DNA from: Deltaproteobacteria bacterium
Lineage (GTDB): Bacteria; Desulfobacterota; Desulfobulbia; Desulfobulbales; JAGXFP01
NCBI GenBank assembly: GCA_020056965.1
Contig: JAGVGT010000053.1
Location: forward strand, 1 to 50,560
Direction: 5' to 3'
Length of the DNA stretch: 50,560 nucleotides
The notes beneath the pieces were generated by a model that saw only the letters and a list, made by a program, of their open reading frames with translations, was not told the DNA's origin and searched no databases. The translations under genes were made by a program, and so were the position numbers. This document shows, in pieces, positions 1 to 9,004 of the stretch. The stretch's first letter is position 1. Every line of letters starts with the position of its first letter.

Positions 1-1041
1 CCGGCTGCAACTCCTGCCTCAGCCCCGAAGGCGGCCGCCGCTCCGGCAGTGGCCGGCGCCCTGACCGTTGAGGCCACTCCCCTGGCCAACCGGGCGGCCA
101 AAGTCCCGGCCGATCATTACACCGTCAACTACTCCGGCAAGATCCGCGAGGTCAGCCTCGGCAACGGCGCCCAGATCGTCAAGGTCGGCGGCGAGGCCGC
201 CATGCCCTTCCAGCTTTACGAGGGGGCGATGCCCAACCGGCCGCTGATCGCCATGGACGTCCTCGACGTCAAGCCTGATGAGTGGCCCGATTCCCTGGCC
301 CGTCATTTCGCCGGGGTCATGGATAATCCCGTCGAATGGGCCAAGAAGTGCGTCAATGACTACCAGGCCGAAGCCATCTGCCTCTCCCTGGTCAGCACCG
401 ATCCCAATGGCCTGAACCGTTCGGCCGCTGAGGCCGCCAAGATGGCCGCCGAGGTAATCAAGGCCATCGAGGTGCCGGTGATCCTTTGGGGTTGCGGCAA
501 CTCCGACAAGGACACCGAGACCCTGCGCGAGATCACCGCCATGATCGGCGACAAGAAGGTCTGTCTGGCCCCCTTGTCCGACGCCAACTATCGCTCGATC
601 GGCGCCACCGCCATGGCCTTCCAGCACTCGATGGTGGCAGCTTCCCCCATCGACGTCAACCTGGCCAAGCAGCTCAACATTCTCCTCGAAAATCTCGGGG
701 TTTCCCTGGACGGCGTCCTGATCGACCCCTCGATCGGCGCCCTCGGTTACGGCATCGAATACACCTACTCGGTCATGGAGCGGATCCGTCTGGCCGCCAT
801 GACCCAGAAGGACGAGAAGCTGCAGGTGCCCTTCATCTGCAACCTGGGCCGCGAGGTCTGGAAGACCAAGGAAACCCGGATGGCTTCCGACAACATGATC
901 GGCGACCAGGAACGGCGCGGCGTCCTGCTGGAGGCGATCACCGCCTCCTGTATGCTGATGGCCGGCGGTGAAGTTCTGATCATGCGGCATCCCCAGGCCA
1001 TCTCGCTGACCAAGGCGATGATCGACGGCCTGATCGGTTGA
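1..1041 (+). CDS. acsD: Acetyl-CoA decarbonylase/synthase delta subunit (corrinoid iron-sulfur protein small subunit), 5' partial
   Basis: The reading frame is open from base 1, so the gene begins upstream and a GTG at 49 is only an internal codon. The first visible residues are an Ala/Pro-rich linker (PAATPASAPKAAAAPA), followed by about 330 residues of a TIM-barrel-like protein of the CdhD/AcsD family. This family forms the heterodimeric corrinoid iron-sulfur protein with AcsC. The dimer carries the methyl group from methyl-tetrahydrofolate to acetyl-CoA synthase in the Wood-Ljungdahl pathway. The call rests on recognition of the family sequence and on the following acsB and acsC genes. It ends 73 bases before acsB, with a hairpin in the gap. 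The Ala/Pro linker may join an extra N-terminal part that cannot be seen. Confidence 0.9.
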   Translation, partial: PAATPASAPKAAAAPAVAGALTVEATPLANRAAKVPADHYTVNYSGKIREVSLGNGAQIVKVGGEAAMPFQLYEGAMPNRPLIAMDVLDVKPDEWPDSLARHFAGVMDNPVEWAKKCVNDYQAEAICLSLVSTDPNGLNRSAAEAAKMAAEVIKAIEVPVILWGCGNSDKDTETLREITAMIGDKKVCLAPLSDANYRSIGATAMAFQHSMVAASPIDVNLAKQLNILLENLGVSLDGVLIDPSIGALGYGIEYTYSVMERIRLAAMTQKDEKLQVPFICNLGREVWKTKETRMASDNMIGDQERRGVLLEAITASCMLMAGGEVLIMRHPQAISLTKAMIDGLIG

Positions 1042-1058
1042 GTTGATAAATAAGGAAT

Positions 1059-1083
1059 GGGGACGGATCTGAAATCCGTCCCC
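1059..1083 (+). other. Intercistronic hairpin between acsD and acsB
   Basis: A perfect 10-bp stem (1059-1068 with 1074-1083) closes a CTGAA loop. No U-run follows, so it is unlikely to be a strong terminator. It may set relative expression or protect an mRNA end. Its core resembles the inverted repeat at 16,086, so it may also be a dispersed palindromic element. Confidence 0.55.
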
Positions 1084-1114
1084 CATCGAAATATAGAATA
1101 ATCAGGAGTCACCA

Positions 1115-3319
1115 ATGTCCAAGATCATCTGTTCGGCCGCCATCCGCGGCGCCCACAAGATCATCGATATGGCCGAGGCCAAATACGAGGAGGCCCTCAA
1201 GAAGTACGGCCCCGACCAGGAAGTCGGCTTTCCCAACACAGCCTACTATCTGCCGGTCATCTATTCCATGCTGGGCGCCAAGGTCGCCAAGCTCGGCGAC
1301 ATGAAGGATATCTTCGTGGAGTGCCGCAAGCTGCTGCCGCCCCTGGTCAGCGACAACATCTGGCTGCCCTACCTGGCCCCGGCCCTCGACGCAGGGATGG
1401 CCACCTTCTTCGCCGAGGAGATGTTCGAGGCGGTCCGCTACCTGGACACCCCCGAGTATTACACCAAGACCGAGGACCCCCTGAAGGACAACATCTGGCT
1501 GGGCGCCGCCGATGACGTGATCTTCCGGAAACGCGGCGTCGAGTTCGTGGACGGCACCGCCCCCGGTTTCGCCGCCATCATGGGGTCGCCCCCAACCAAG
1601 GAGATCGCCAGCAAGATCGCCCTGGAATTGCAGGAGAAGAACCTCTACATCTTCATGCACGACCAGACCAACGGCGTCCACATGCCTGACCAGCTGGTCG
1701 CCAACGGCGTCCAGGTCGGCTGGAACACCCGGTTGGTGCCCTTCGGCCAGTCCTACACCACGGCGGTCTTCGCCATCGGTTTCGCCTGCCGGGTGGCCAT
1801 GGCCTTCGGCGGCATCAAACCCGGCGACTACAAGGGCAACCTGATCTACAACAAGGACCGGACCTTCGCCTTCGTCATGGCCTTCGGGCCGGTTTCCGAC
1901 GAGTGGTACGCCAACGCCGCCGGCGCCATCAACTGGGGCTTCCCGACCATCTCCGACTACGACATCCCCGAGGTGCTGCCCACCGGCATCTGCACCTACG
2001 AACACGTGGTCAGCAACGTGCCCCACGACGAGATCGTCCAGAAGGCCATCGAGGTGCGCGGCCTGAAGGTTTCCGTCACCAAGATCGACATCCCGATGTC
2101 CTTCGGCCCCGCCTTCGAGGGCGAGCGCATCCGTAAGGACGACCTGTTCATGGAGTGCGGCGGCGGTCGGACCCCGGCGGTCGAGGTGTTAGTTTCCAAG
2201 GAGATGTCCGAGGTGGAGGACGGCCTGGTCACCATCGAAGGGCCGGACATCAAGGACATCGAGCAGGGCAAGAACCTGCCCCTGGCCATTCTGGTCGAGG
2301 TGGCGGGCCGCGAGATGCAGTCCGATTTCGAGCCGATTCTCGAGCGTCAGTTCCACCACCTGATGAACTACATTCAGGGCATCATGCACATGGGCCAGCG
2401 CAACATCATGTGGATCCGGATCGGCAAGGCCGCCGTCGAGAAGGGCTTCTCCTTGACCCATCTCGGCAAGGTGCTGCACGGCAAGCTCCATCAGGAGTTC
2501 GGTGCCATTGTTGATAAGATCCAGGTCAAGATCTATACCACCGTCGAGAAGGTTCAAGAGGTGCAGGAGCTGGCCAGGAAGGTCTATGACGAGCGCGATG
2601 AGCGGCTGGGCAGCATGACCGACGAGACCGAGGAGGTCTTCTACTCTTGTACCCTCTGTCAGTCTTTCGCCCCCAGCCATGTCTGCATCATCACCCCGGA
2701 GCGGATCGGCATGTGCGGCGCTTACAACTGGCTGGACGGCAAGGCCTCCTTCCAGATCAACCCCACCGGCCCCAACCAGCCGATCGACAAGGGCGAGGTG
2801 TTGGACCAGCAGCTCGGCATCTTCAAGGGGATCAACGATTTCGTCGGCCAGGCCTCGCGCGGGGCGGTCACCGAACTGGCCTGCTATTCCCTGATGAACA
2901 GCCCGATGACCGCCTGCGGCTGCTTCGAGGCCATTGCCGCCATGCTGCCCCAGTGCAACGGGATCATGGTGGTCAACCGCGACTTCAGCGGCATGACCCC
3001 CTCCGGCATGAAGTTCACCACCCTGGCCGGTATGGCCGGCGGCGGCGCCCAGACCCCCGGCTTCATGGGGGTTTCCAAGCACTTCATGACCAGCCCCAAG
3101 GTCTTCATGGCCGAGGGCGGCTTAAAGCGGATCGTCTGGCTGCCCAAGATGATGAAGGAAGAGATCAAGGACAAATTGATCGAACGCTGCAAGGAGATGG
3201 GCATGCCGGAGTTCTACGACATGATCGCCACCGAGGAGAACGGCACCACCGAGGAGGAGATTATGAAATTCCTCCAGGAAAAAGGCCATCCGGCGCTCGC
3301 CATGGAATCGGTCGTTTAA
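1115..3319 (+). CDS. acsB: CO dehydrogenase/acetyl-CoA synthase, acetyl-CoA synthase (beta/alpha) subunit
   Basis: The 734-residue product is the bacterial long form of acetyl-CoA synthase (the Moorella enzyme is 729 residues). It includes the N-terminal CO-dehydrogenase-binding domain that archaeal CdhC lacks. It condenses CO, a corrinoid-bound methyl group and CoA to acetyl-CoA at the nickel-containing A-cluster. The A-cluster ligands are visible: C512, C515, C524 and C534 for the [4Fe-4S] cluster, and C601-G602-C603 for the proximal and distal Ni. They are all displaced by exactly +6 from the Moorella positions 506/509/518/528 and 595/597. An AGGAG-type ribosome site precedes ATG 1115. The carbonyl-producing CO dehydrogenase (acsA/cooS) is not in the window and probably lies upstream. 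Confidence 0.97.
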   Translation: MSKIICSAAIRGAHKIIDMAEAKYEEALKKYGPDQEVGFPNTAYYLPVIYSMLGAKVAKLGDMKDIFVECRKLLPPLVSDNIWLPYLAPALDAGMATFFAEEMFEAVRYLDTPEYYTKTEDPLKDNIWLGAADDVIFRKRGVEFVDGTAPGFAAIMGSPPTKEIASKIALELQEKNLYIFMHDQTNGVHMPDQLVANGVQVGWNTRLVPFGQSYTTAVFAIGFACRVAMAFGGIKPGDYKGNLIYNKDRTFAFVMAFGPVSDEWYANAAGAINWGFPTISDYDIPEVLPTGICTYEHVVSNVPHDEIVQKAIEVRGLKVSVTKIDIPMSFGPAFEGERIRKDDLFMECGGGRTPAVEVLVSKEMSEVEDGLVTIEGPDIKDIEQGKNLPLAILVEVAGREMQSDFEPILERQFHHLMNYIQGIMHMGQRNIMWIRIGKAAVEKGFSLTHLGKVLHGKLHQEFGAIVDKIQVKIYTTVEKVQEVQELARKVYDERDERLGSMTDETEEVFYSCTLCQSFAPSHVCIITPERIGMCGAYNWLDGKASFQINPTGPNQPIDKGEVLDQQLGIFKGINDFVGQASRGAVTELACYSLMNSPMTACGCFEAIAAMLPQCNGIMVVNRDFSGMTPSGMKFTTLAGMAGGGAQTPGFMGVSKHFMTSPKVFMAEGGLKRIVWLPKMMKEEIKDKLIERCKEMGMPEFYDMIATEENGTTEEEIMKFLQEKGHPALAMESVV

Positions 3320-3362
3320 ATTAAATAGATAATTATTAGTTCCATATACGGAGGAACCCAAA

Positions 3363-4718
3363 ATGGCTTTATCAGGTATCCAGATTCTCAAGATGCTCCC
3401 CAAGAAGAACTGCGGGGAGTGCGGGATTCCCACCTGCCTCGCCTTCGCCATGAAGGTGGCGGCCGGTCAGCAGGAGATCGGCGAATGCCCCTACGTCAGC
3501 GAGGCGGTCAAGGAGCAGATCGGCGAGGCCTCGGCGCCGCCGATTCGGACCATCAAGATCGGCGGCGGGGAGAACGTCTTCACCATGGGCGGCGAGACCT
3601 GTCTGTACCGCCATGAGAAGCGCTTCGAGAACGGCACCGGCATCGGCGTTCTGGTCACCACCGAGATGGCTGAGGCTGATGTGACCGGGCGGATCGAGCG
3701 CTTCAACACCCTGCGCTACGAGCGGGTCGGGGTCTTGATGAAGGCCGACCTCATTGCCGTTAAGGATGCCAAGAACGACGAGGCAACCTTTGTGGCCCTG
3801 ACCAAGCAGGTGCTGGACGGGGCCGCCGATGCCAAACTGGTGCTGATCAGCGACTCCGCTGCCCACCTGGCCGCCGCCGCTAAGGCCTGCGGCGAGCGCA
3901 AGCCCCTGCTGTTCGGGGCCACGGCGGCCAACGCGGCCGAGATGGCTGCGGCTGCCAAGGAGTGCGGTTGCGCCCTGGGCGTCAAGGGCGTCAATCTGGA
4001 TGACACCATCGCGGTGGCCGAGAAGCTGCTGGCCGACGGCCTGAAGGATCTGGTCCTCGACACCGGCGCCCGCACCATCCGCGGCGCCCTCGAAGACAAC
4101 CTGGTGGCTCGGAAGGCGGCGGTGACCAAGAAATTCAAGCCCCTGGGCTTTCCGGTCATCACCTTCCCCTGCGAGATGACCACTGATCCGCTGCTGGAGG
4201 CGATGATCTCCTCGGTGCTGATCGCCAAATACGCGGCCATCGTCATCCTCTCCGACCTGCAGGGCGACATCCTCTTCCCGCTGCTGCTGGAGAGGCTCAA
4301 CCTCTACACCGATCCGCAGCGGCCGATGGTGGTCCAGGAGGACGTCTATTCCTTGAACGGCCCGGACGAGAATTCGCCGGTGCTGATCACCTGCAACTTC
4401 TCGCTGACCTACTTTATCGTCTCAGGCGAGATCGAGGGCAGCAAGGTGCCGTCCTGGCTGCTGATCAAGGACACCGAGGGTCTGTCGGTTCTGACCGCCT
4501 GGGCCGCCGGCAAGTTCGGCGCCGACATGATCGCCGCCTTCATCAAGAAGGCCGGCATTGCCGACAAGGTCAAGCACCGGGAATTGATTATCCCCGGCTA
4601 CCTGGCCTCGATGAAGGGCGAACTCGAAGAAGAGCTGGCCGGTTGGACCATTACCATTGGCCCCCGCGAAGCCGGGCATTTGCCAGCCTTCCTGAAGGAA
4701 TGGAAGCCGGCGGCCTGA
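3363..4718 (+). CDS. acsC: Corrinoid iron-sulfur protein large (gamma) subunit
   Basis: The 451-residue product has the N-terminal [4Fe-4S] motif of AcsC/CdhE: C17, C20, C25 and C42 in the CGECGxxTC context. A TIM barrel and the C-terminal cobamide-binding domain follow. With AcsD it carries the methyl group on cobalt to the A-cluster of AcsB; the Fe-S cluster serves reductive activation of the corrinoid. The length matches the family (about 440-460). A strong GGAGG site lies before ATG 3363, 43 bases after acsB, so the two are co-transcribed. The order acsD-acsB-acsC puts both CoFeSP subunits around the synthase. Confidence 0.96.
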   Translation: MALSGIQILKMLPKKNCGECGIPTCLAFAMKVAAGQQEIGECPYVSEAVKEQIGEASAPPIRTIKIGGGENVFTMGGETCLYRHEKRFENGTGIGVLVTTEMAEADVTGRIERFNTLRYERVGVLMKADLIAVKDAKNDEATFVALTKQVLDGAADAKLVLISDSAAHLAAAAKACGERKPLLFGATAANAAEMAAAAKECGCALGVKGVNLDDTIAVAEKLLADGLKDLVLDTGARTIRGALEDNLVARKAAVTKKFKPLGFPVITFPCEMTTDPLLEAMISSVLIAKYAAIVILSDLQGDILFPLLLERLNLYTDPQRPMVVQEDVYSLNGPDENSPVLITCNFSLTYFIVSGEIEGSKVPSWLLIKDTEGLSVLTAWAAGKFGADMIAAFIKKAGIADKVKHRELIIPGYLASMKGELEEELAGWTITIGPREAGHLPAFLKEWKPAA

Positions 4719-4753
4719 TTTGTGATTACTTTCTGTTGACTAGTTTAATCTAG

Positions 4754-4780
4754 GTCGGACGGTGCTATCCGCCGTCCGAC
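4754..4780 (+). terminator. Weak terminator or attenuator hairpin after acsC
   Basis: A 9-bp stem (4754-4762 with 4772-4780) with a 9-base loop is followed by ATCTTT, a poor U-tract. It lies 21 bases before the next start codon. It may partly separate acsDBC from the formate dehydrogenase gene or act as an attenuator. Confidence 0.45.
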
Positions 4781-4801
4781 ATCTTTACCCACAGCGACAA
4801 A

Positions 4802-7800
4802 ATGAAGATCACGATCAACGGCAACACCATTATCGCCGAGCCAGGGATTACCATTCTGGAGGCCGCCAGGCGTTCGGAAATCCAGATCCCGACCCTCTGC
4901 CACGTCGACGGGAAAAACTCGGAGATTCCCTGCGAGCTTTGCTGCGTCGAGGTGGCCGGGCGAGAGGGGCTGGTCCGTTCCTGCGACACCCCGATCACCG
5001 AGGGCATGGAGATCACCACCGAATCCAAGGCCCTTCTCGACCATCGTAAAAAGCGTCTGGCCCGGCTGGCCGAGACCCATTTCGGCGACTGCAAGGCCCC
5101 CTGCAATATCACCTGTCCCGGCCAGATCAACGTCCAGGGCTATATCGCCCACGTCGCTAAGGGCGAGTATGAAGAAGCGGTGCGCTTGGTCATGGAGCGC
5201 AACCCCTTCCCTTTCTCGGTGGGCCGGGTCTGCCCGCGTTTCTGCGAAACCCGCTGCCGGCGGATCCTGGTCGATGAACCGGTCTCGATCAACCACCTGA
5301 AGCGCTTCGTCGGCGACTGGTGCATGACCAACAAGATCGACCTGAAGATCCCCACCGAACCGCGCACCGGCAAGCGGATCGCCGTGATCGGTGGCGGTCC
5401 GGCCGGACTCACCGGGGCCTTCTATCTGGCCCGCAAGGGTCACGATGTCACGGTTTTTGAGGCGGCCCCCAAGCTGGGCGGCATGCTGCGCTACGGGATC
5501 CCCGAGTACAAGGTGCCCAAGGACGTCCTGGATTACGAGATCAACACCATCCTCCAGGTCGGCATCTCGGTCCGGTTGGGCCAGAACTGGGGCAAGAATT
5601 TCACCCTTCAATCCCTCCGGGACCAGGGCTACGACGCCACCCTGATCGCCATCGGCGCCCCGGTCGATCAGCCCCTGGAGATTCCCGGGGCCAATCTGCC
5701 CAGCGTCATTCCGGCCAGTAAATTTCTGCGGGCGGTCAACACCGAGCAGATCGGTATCTGCGGCCGGCGGGCGGCGGTGATTGGCGGCAACAACATCGCC
5801 ATGGAGGCGGCCCGTTCCCTGATCCGCTTAGGGGTGGCGGACGTCACCATCATCCACCCCCGGCCCAAGACCGAGATGTCGGCCAACCAGCGCAGCATCC
5901 GCCAGGCCGCGGGGGAGGGGGTGCAGTTTCTGTTGATGGCCTCGCCGGTCAACATCACCCAAACCGCCCAAGGCCTCGACATGGAACTGATGCGGATGAA
6001 GCTCGGTGAGCCGGACGACAAGGGACTTCGCCAGCCCGAGGCGATCCCCGGTTCCTCCAATATTCTGCAGGTCGATACCATTGTCACCTCTCTGGGGCAG
6101 ATGAGCTGCGACGGCACGATTTACGGCGGCGAACTTGAGGCCACTCTGGAGCTGACCCCGGCCAACAATATCAAGGCCAACCCCCGGACCTCGCTGACCA
6201 ACCATGCCGGCATCTATGCGGCCGGCGATGTGACCAGCGGCACCCGCTCGGTGATCCAGACCGTGGTTGCCGCCCGGCGGGCCGCCGAGAATATCCATCT
6301 CCAGGTCATGGGCAGCGGCAAGGATGCGGGCGAGGGCCGCTTTAACTTCAGCCGCGGCCGGACTTTTGATGACGTCGATCTCCGCAACTTCGAGGGGATC
6401 AAGGTCAAACTGCGCGAAAAGATGCCGACCCGTTCCCCGGAGATCTGCAGCCAGGATTTCGACGAGATCAAGACCGGCTTTTCCGAGAAGATGGCCCGCC
6501 GCGAGGCCCAGCGCTGTCTCTCCTGCGGCTGCACCGCCTTCGACCGCTGTGACCTGAAACGGCTCAGCATCGACCACGGCATCGACCCCAACAAGACCGG
6601 CATGGGCACCAAACCGCTCTACGCCAAGGACTTGCGCCATCCGCTCATCGCCGTCGATCTGAACAAATGCATCTACTGCCAGCGCTGCCTGAACAGCTGC
6701 AAGTACGACGCCCTGGAGTTGTCGGCCGAATCGTACGACGAGCAGGGGCGGCCGTTGGGGATCAAGCTGGTCTTCAACGACAAGTGCGTCAATTGCGGGG
6801 CCTGTGTCGATAACTGCTCCACCGGCGCCTTGAACAAAAAGGATTGCCTGGTCCCGATCGTCAACGAGGAGGTTCGCCAGGTCCGTTCGACCTGCCCCTA
6901 CTGCGGGGCGGGCTGCCAGATTCTTCTCAAGGTCAAGGGCAACACCCTGATGGAGGTCAGTTCCGAGCCGGACCTGGCCCCTAACTACGGGGCGCTCTGC
7001 GTCAAGGGTCGCTTTGGCCACAAGTTTGTCCAGCATCGGGACCGGTTGACCCGGCCGCTGATCAGAAGGGCCGGGCAGCTGGTGCCGACCACCTGGGAAG
7101 AGGCCTTAAACGAGGTAGCCAAGCGTTTCTTCGATTTGAAGGCCCAGTACGGGCCGGATTCCATCGCCGGGTTCAGCTGCGCCCGGGCGACCAACGAAGA
7201 AAACTATCTGATGCAAAAATTCATGCGGACGGCGATCGGAACCAACAATATCGATCACTGCGCCCGACTCTGACACGCTCCCACGGTGGCCAGTCTGGCC
7301 ATCACGTTTGGAAGCGGGGCGATGACCAACTCCATCGCCGATGCCAAGGATGGGAAGACCGATCTTTTCCTGATGATCGGCAGCAATCCGGACACCAGCC
7401 ATCCCACCATCGGTCTGCGCATCCACCAGGCCGTGGACCGGGGCGCCAAGCTGATCGTGGTCGATCCGCGCCGGACCCGGTTGGCCGAACGGGCCGACCT
7501 CTGGTTGCGGATCAAACCCGGCACCGATGTGGCCTTTTTGAACGGCCTGATGCAGATCATCATCGAGGAGAAGCTCTGGGACCAGCAGTTTGTCGCCGAG
7601 CGCACCGAGGATTTCGATTATCTCTGCTCGGTGATCAAGCGTTATCCGCCCCCCCTGGTCGCCGAGATTACCGGCATCCCGGAGGAACAGCTTTACCAGT
7701 GCGCCCGGATGTACGCGGCCCAAGGGCGCCACGCCATCTATCACGGCATGGGCATCACCCATTACGTCACCGGCACCGACCGGGTCAAGTCCATCGCCAA

Positions 7801-8920
7801 CCTGGCCATGCTCTGCGGCAAGGTGGGGGTGGAGGGTGGCGGCTGCAACCCGCTGCGGGGCCAGAACAATGTCCAGGGCGCCTGCGACATGGGAGCGTTG
7901 TTCAACTCCCTGCCCGGTTACGGCGGCTTGAACAGCGACGAGATGTTCAAGCGCTACGAAGACGCCTGGAAGGTCACGCTGCCCCGGCGGCCCGGCAAGC
8001 CGGCCACCGAGGTGTGGGATAACGTCCTCAAGGGCGAGATTCGCGGTCTCTATATCTTCGGGGAAGACCCGGCCGTGGCCGACCCCAATATCGCCCACGT
8101 CCAGAAAGCTCTGGAGAAGGCGGACTTTGTGGTGGTCCAGGACATCTTTCTGACCGACACCGCCAAGGCCGCCGACGTGGTGCTGCCGGCCGCCTGCTAC
8201 GCCGAAAAGGACGGGACCTTCGCCTGCACCGAGCGGCGGGTGCAACGGGTCCGCAAGGCAGTGGAGCCGCCGGGCGAGGCCCGGCCGGACTGGCAGATCT
8301 TCTGTGAACTGTCCCGGAAGATGGGCTACGAGATGAAGTACAACTCGGCCCAGGAGATCTTCGAGGAGATTTGCTCCCTGTTGCCGCAGTATAAGGGCAT
8401 CACCTACGCCCGCCTGGACAAGGAAGGATTACAGTGGCCGGTGCCCGACGAGAATCATCCCGGCACCCCGACCCTGCACACCAAGACCTTTACCCGGGGC
8501 AAGGGGCTCTTTGTCCCGGAGGATTACCTGCCGCCGGTGGAATTGCCCTGCGAGGAGTATCCGCTCTCCTTCACCACCGGGCGTGACTTGGCCCGCTACA
8601 ACTTCAGCAGCATGACCGGCAAGACCCCGGAGATCGACCTGATCAGCCCGGAGTGCTTCGCCGAGGTCAATCCCGTTGACGCCGAGCGGCTGGGGCTCAA
8701 GGAGAAGGACTGGGTGCGGCTCACCTCGCGGCGCGGTTCGGTGGCGATGCGGGCCACCATCACCGACAAGAGCCAGGAAGGGACCATCTTCGCCACCTAC
8801 AATCACCTGGCGACCCTGGTCAACCTCCTGACCCTGGACGCCCTGGACCGGCTGTCGCGGAGCCCGGAGTACAAGCTTTGCGCCATCAAGGTCGAGGTGT
8901 TGCCGGGGCGGCCAAGCTGA
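4802..8920 (+). CDS. Selenocysteine-containing formate dehydrogenase-like fusion (NuoG-type 2Fe-2S + GltD-like FAD/NAD(P)H + ferredoxin + FdhA)
   Basis: One 1,372-residue reading frame is interrupted by TGA at 7271-7273, read as Sec824 in the context NNIDHCARL-U-HAPTV, the active-site signature of formate dehydrogenase alpha subunits. Order of parts: 2Fe-2S ferredoxin domain (C33, C44, C47, C61); GltD-like region with Cys-rich N-terminus, FAD site near residue 194 and NAD(P)H site near 324; a Cys-rich link near 573; two [4Fe-4S] ferredoxin motifs near 623 and 662; FdhA [4Fe-4S] motif CPYCGAGC near 698; then the bis-MGD catalytic domain. It should interconvert formate and CO2 in the cytoplasm, with electrons passing through many clusters to flavin and NAD(P)H. 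No signal peptide is visible. The ribosome site before ATG 4802 is weak. The neighbours are acsC upstream and hdrA and mvhD downstream. The exact electron partner is inferred. Confidence 0.93.
7271..7303 (+). promoter_or_regulatory. UGA-Sec codon and SECIS-like hairpin in the formate dehydrogenase gene
   Basis: The in-frame TGA (7271-7273) is followed after 11 bases by a 7-bp stem, 7285-7291 with 7297-7303 (one G-U pair), closing the loop AGTCT. Spacing and loop closely resemble the E. coli fdhF SECIS, whose loop is AGGUCU. Translation resumes in frame with FdhA sequence directly after the codon. Confidence 0.88.
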
Positions 8921-8962
8921 ACGGCGCCGGTGGCTGGACCGAATTGTCTGAATATTTTACAT

Positions 8963-8978
8963 TTTGAAAATTTTCAAA
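8963..8978. promoter_or_regulatory. 16-bp AT-rich palindrome upstream of hdrA
   Basis: TTTGAAAATTTTCAAA is a perfect 16-bp palindrome in an AT-rich spacer (8921-9004) inside an otherwise GC-rich operon. It could be an operator or part of an internal promoter. No known binding site is assigned. The hdrA ribosome site (GGAG) lies just downstream. Confidence 0.35.
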
Positions 8979-9004
8979 TAACAACTCTTTTGGAGTAAAG
9001 CAAC

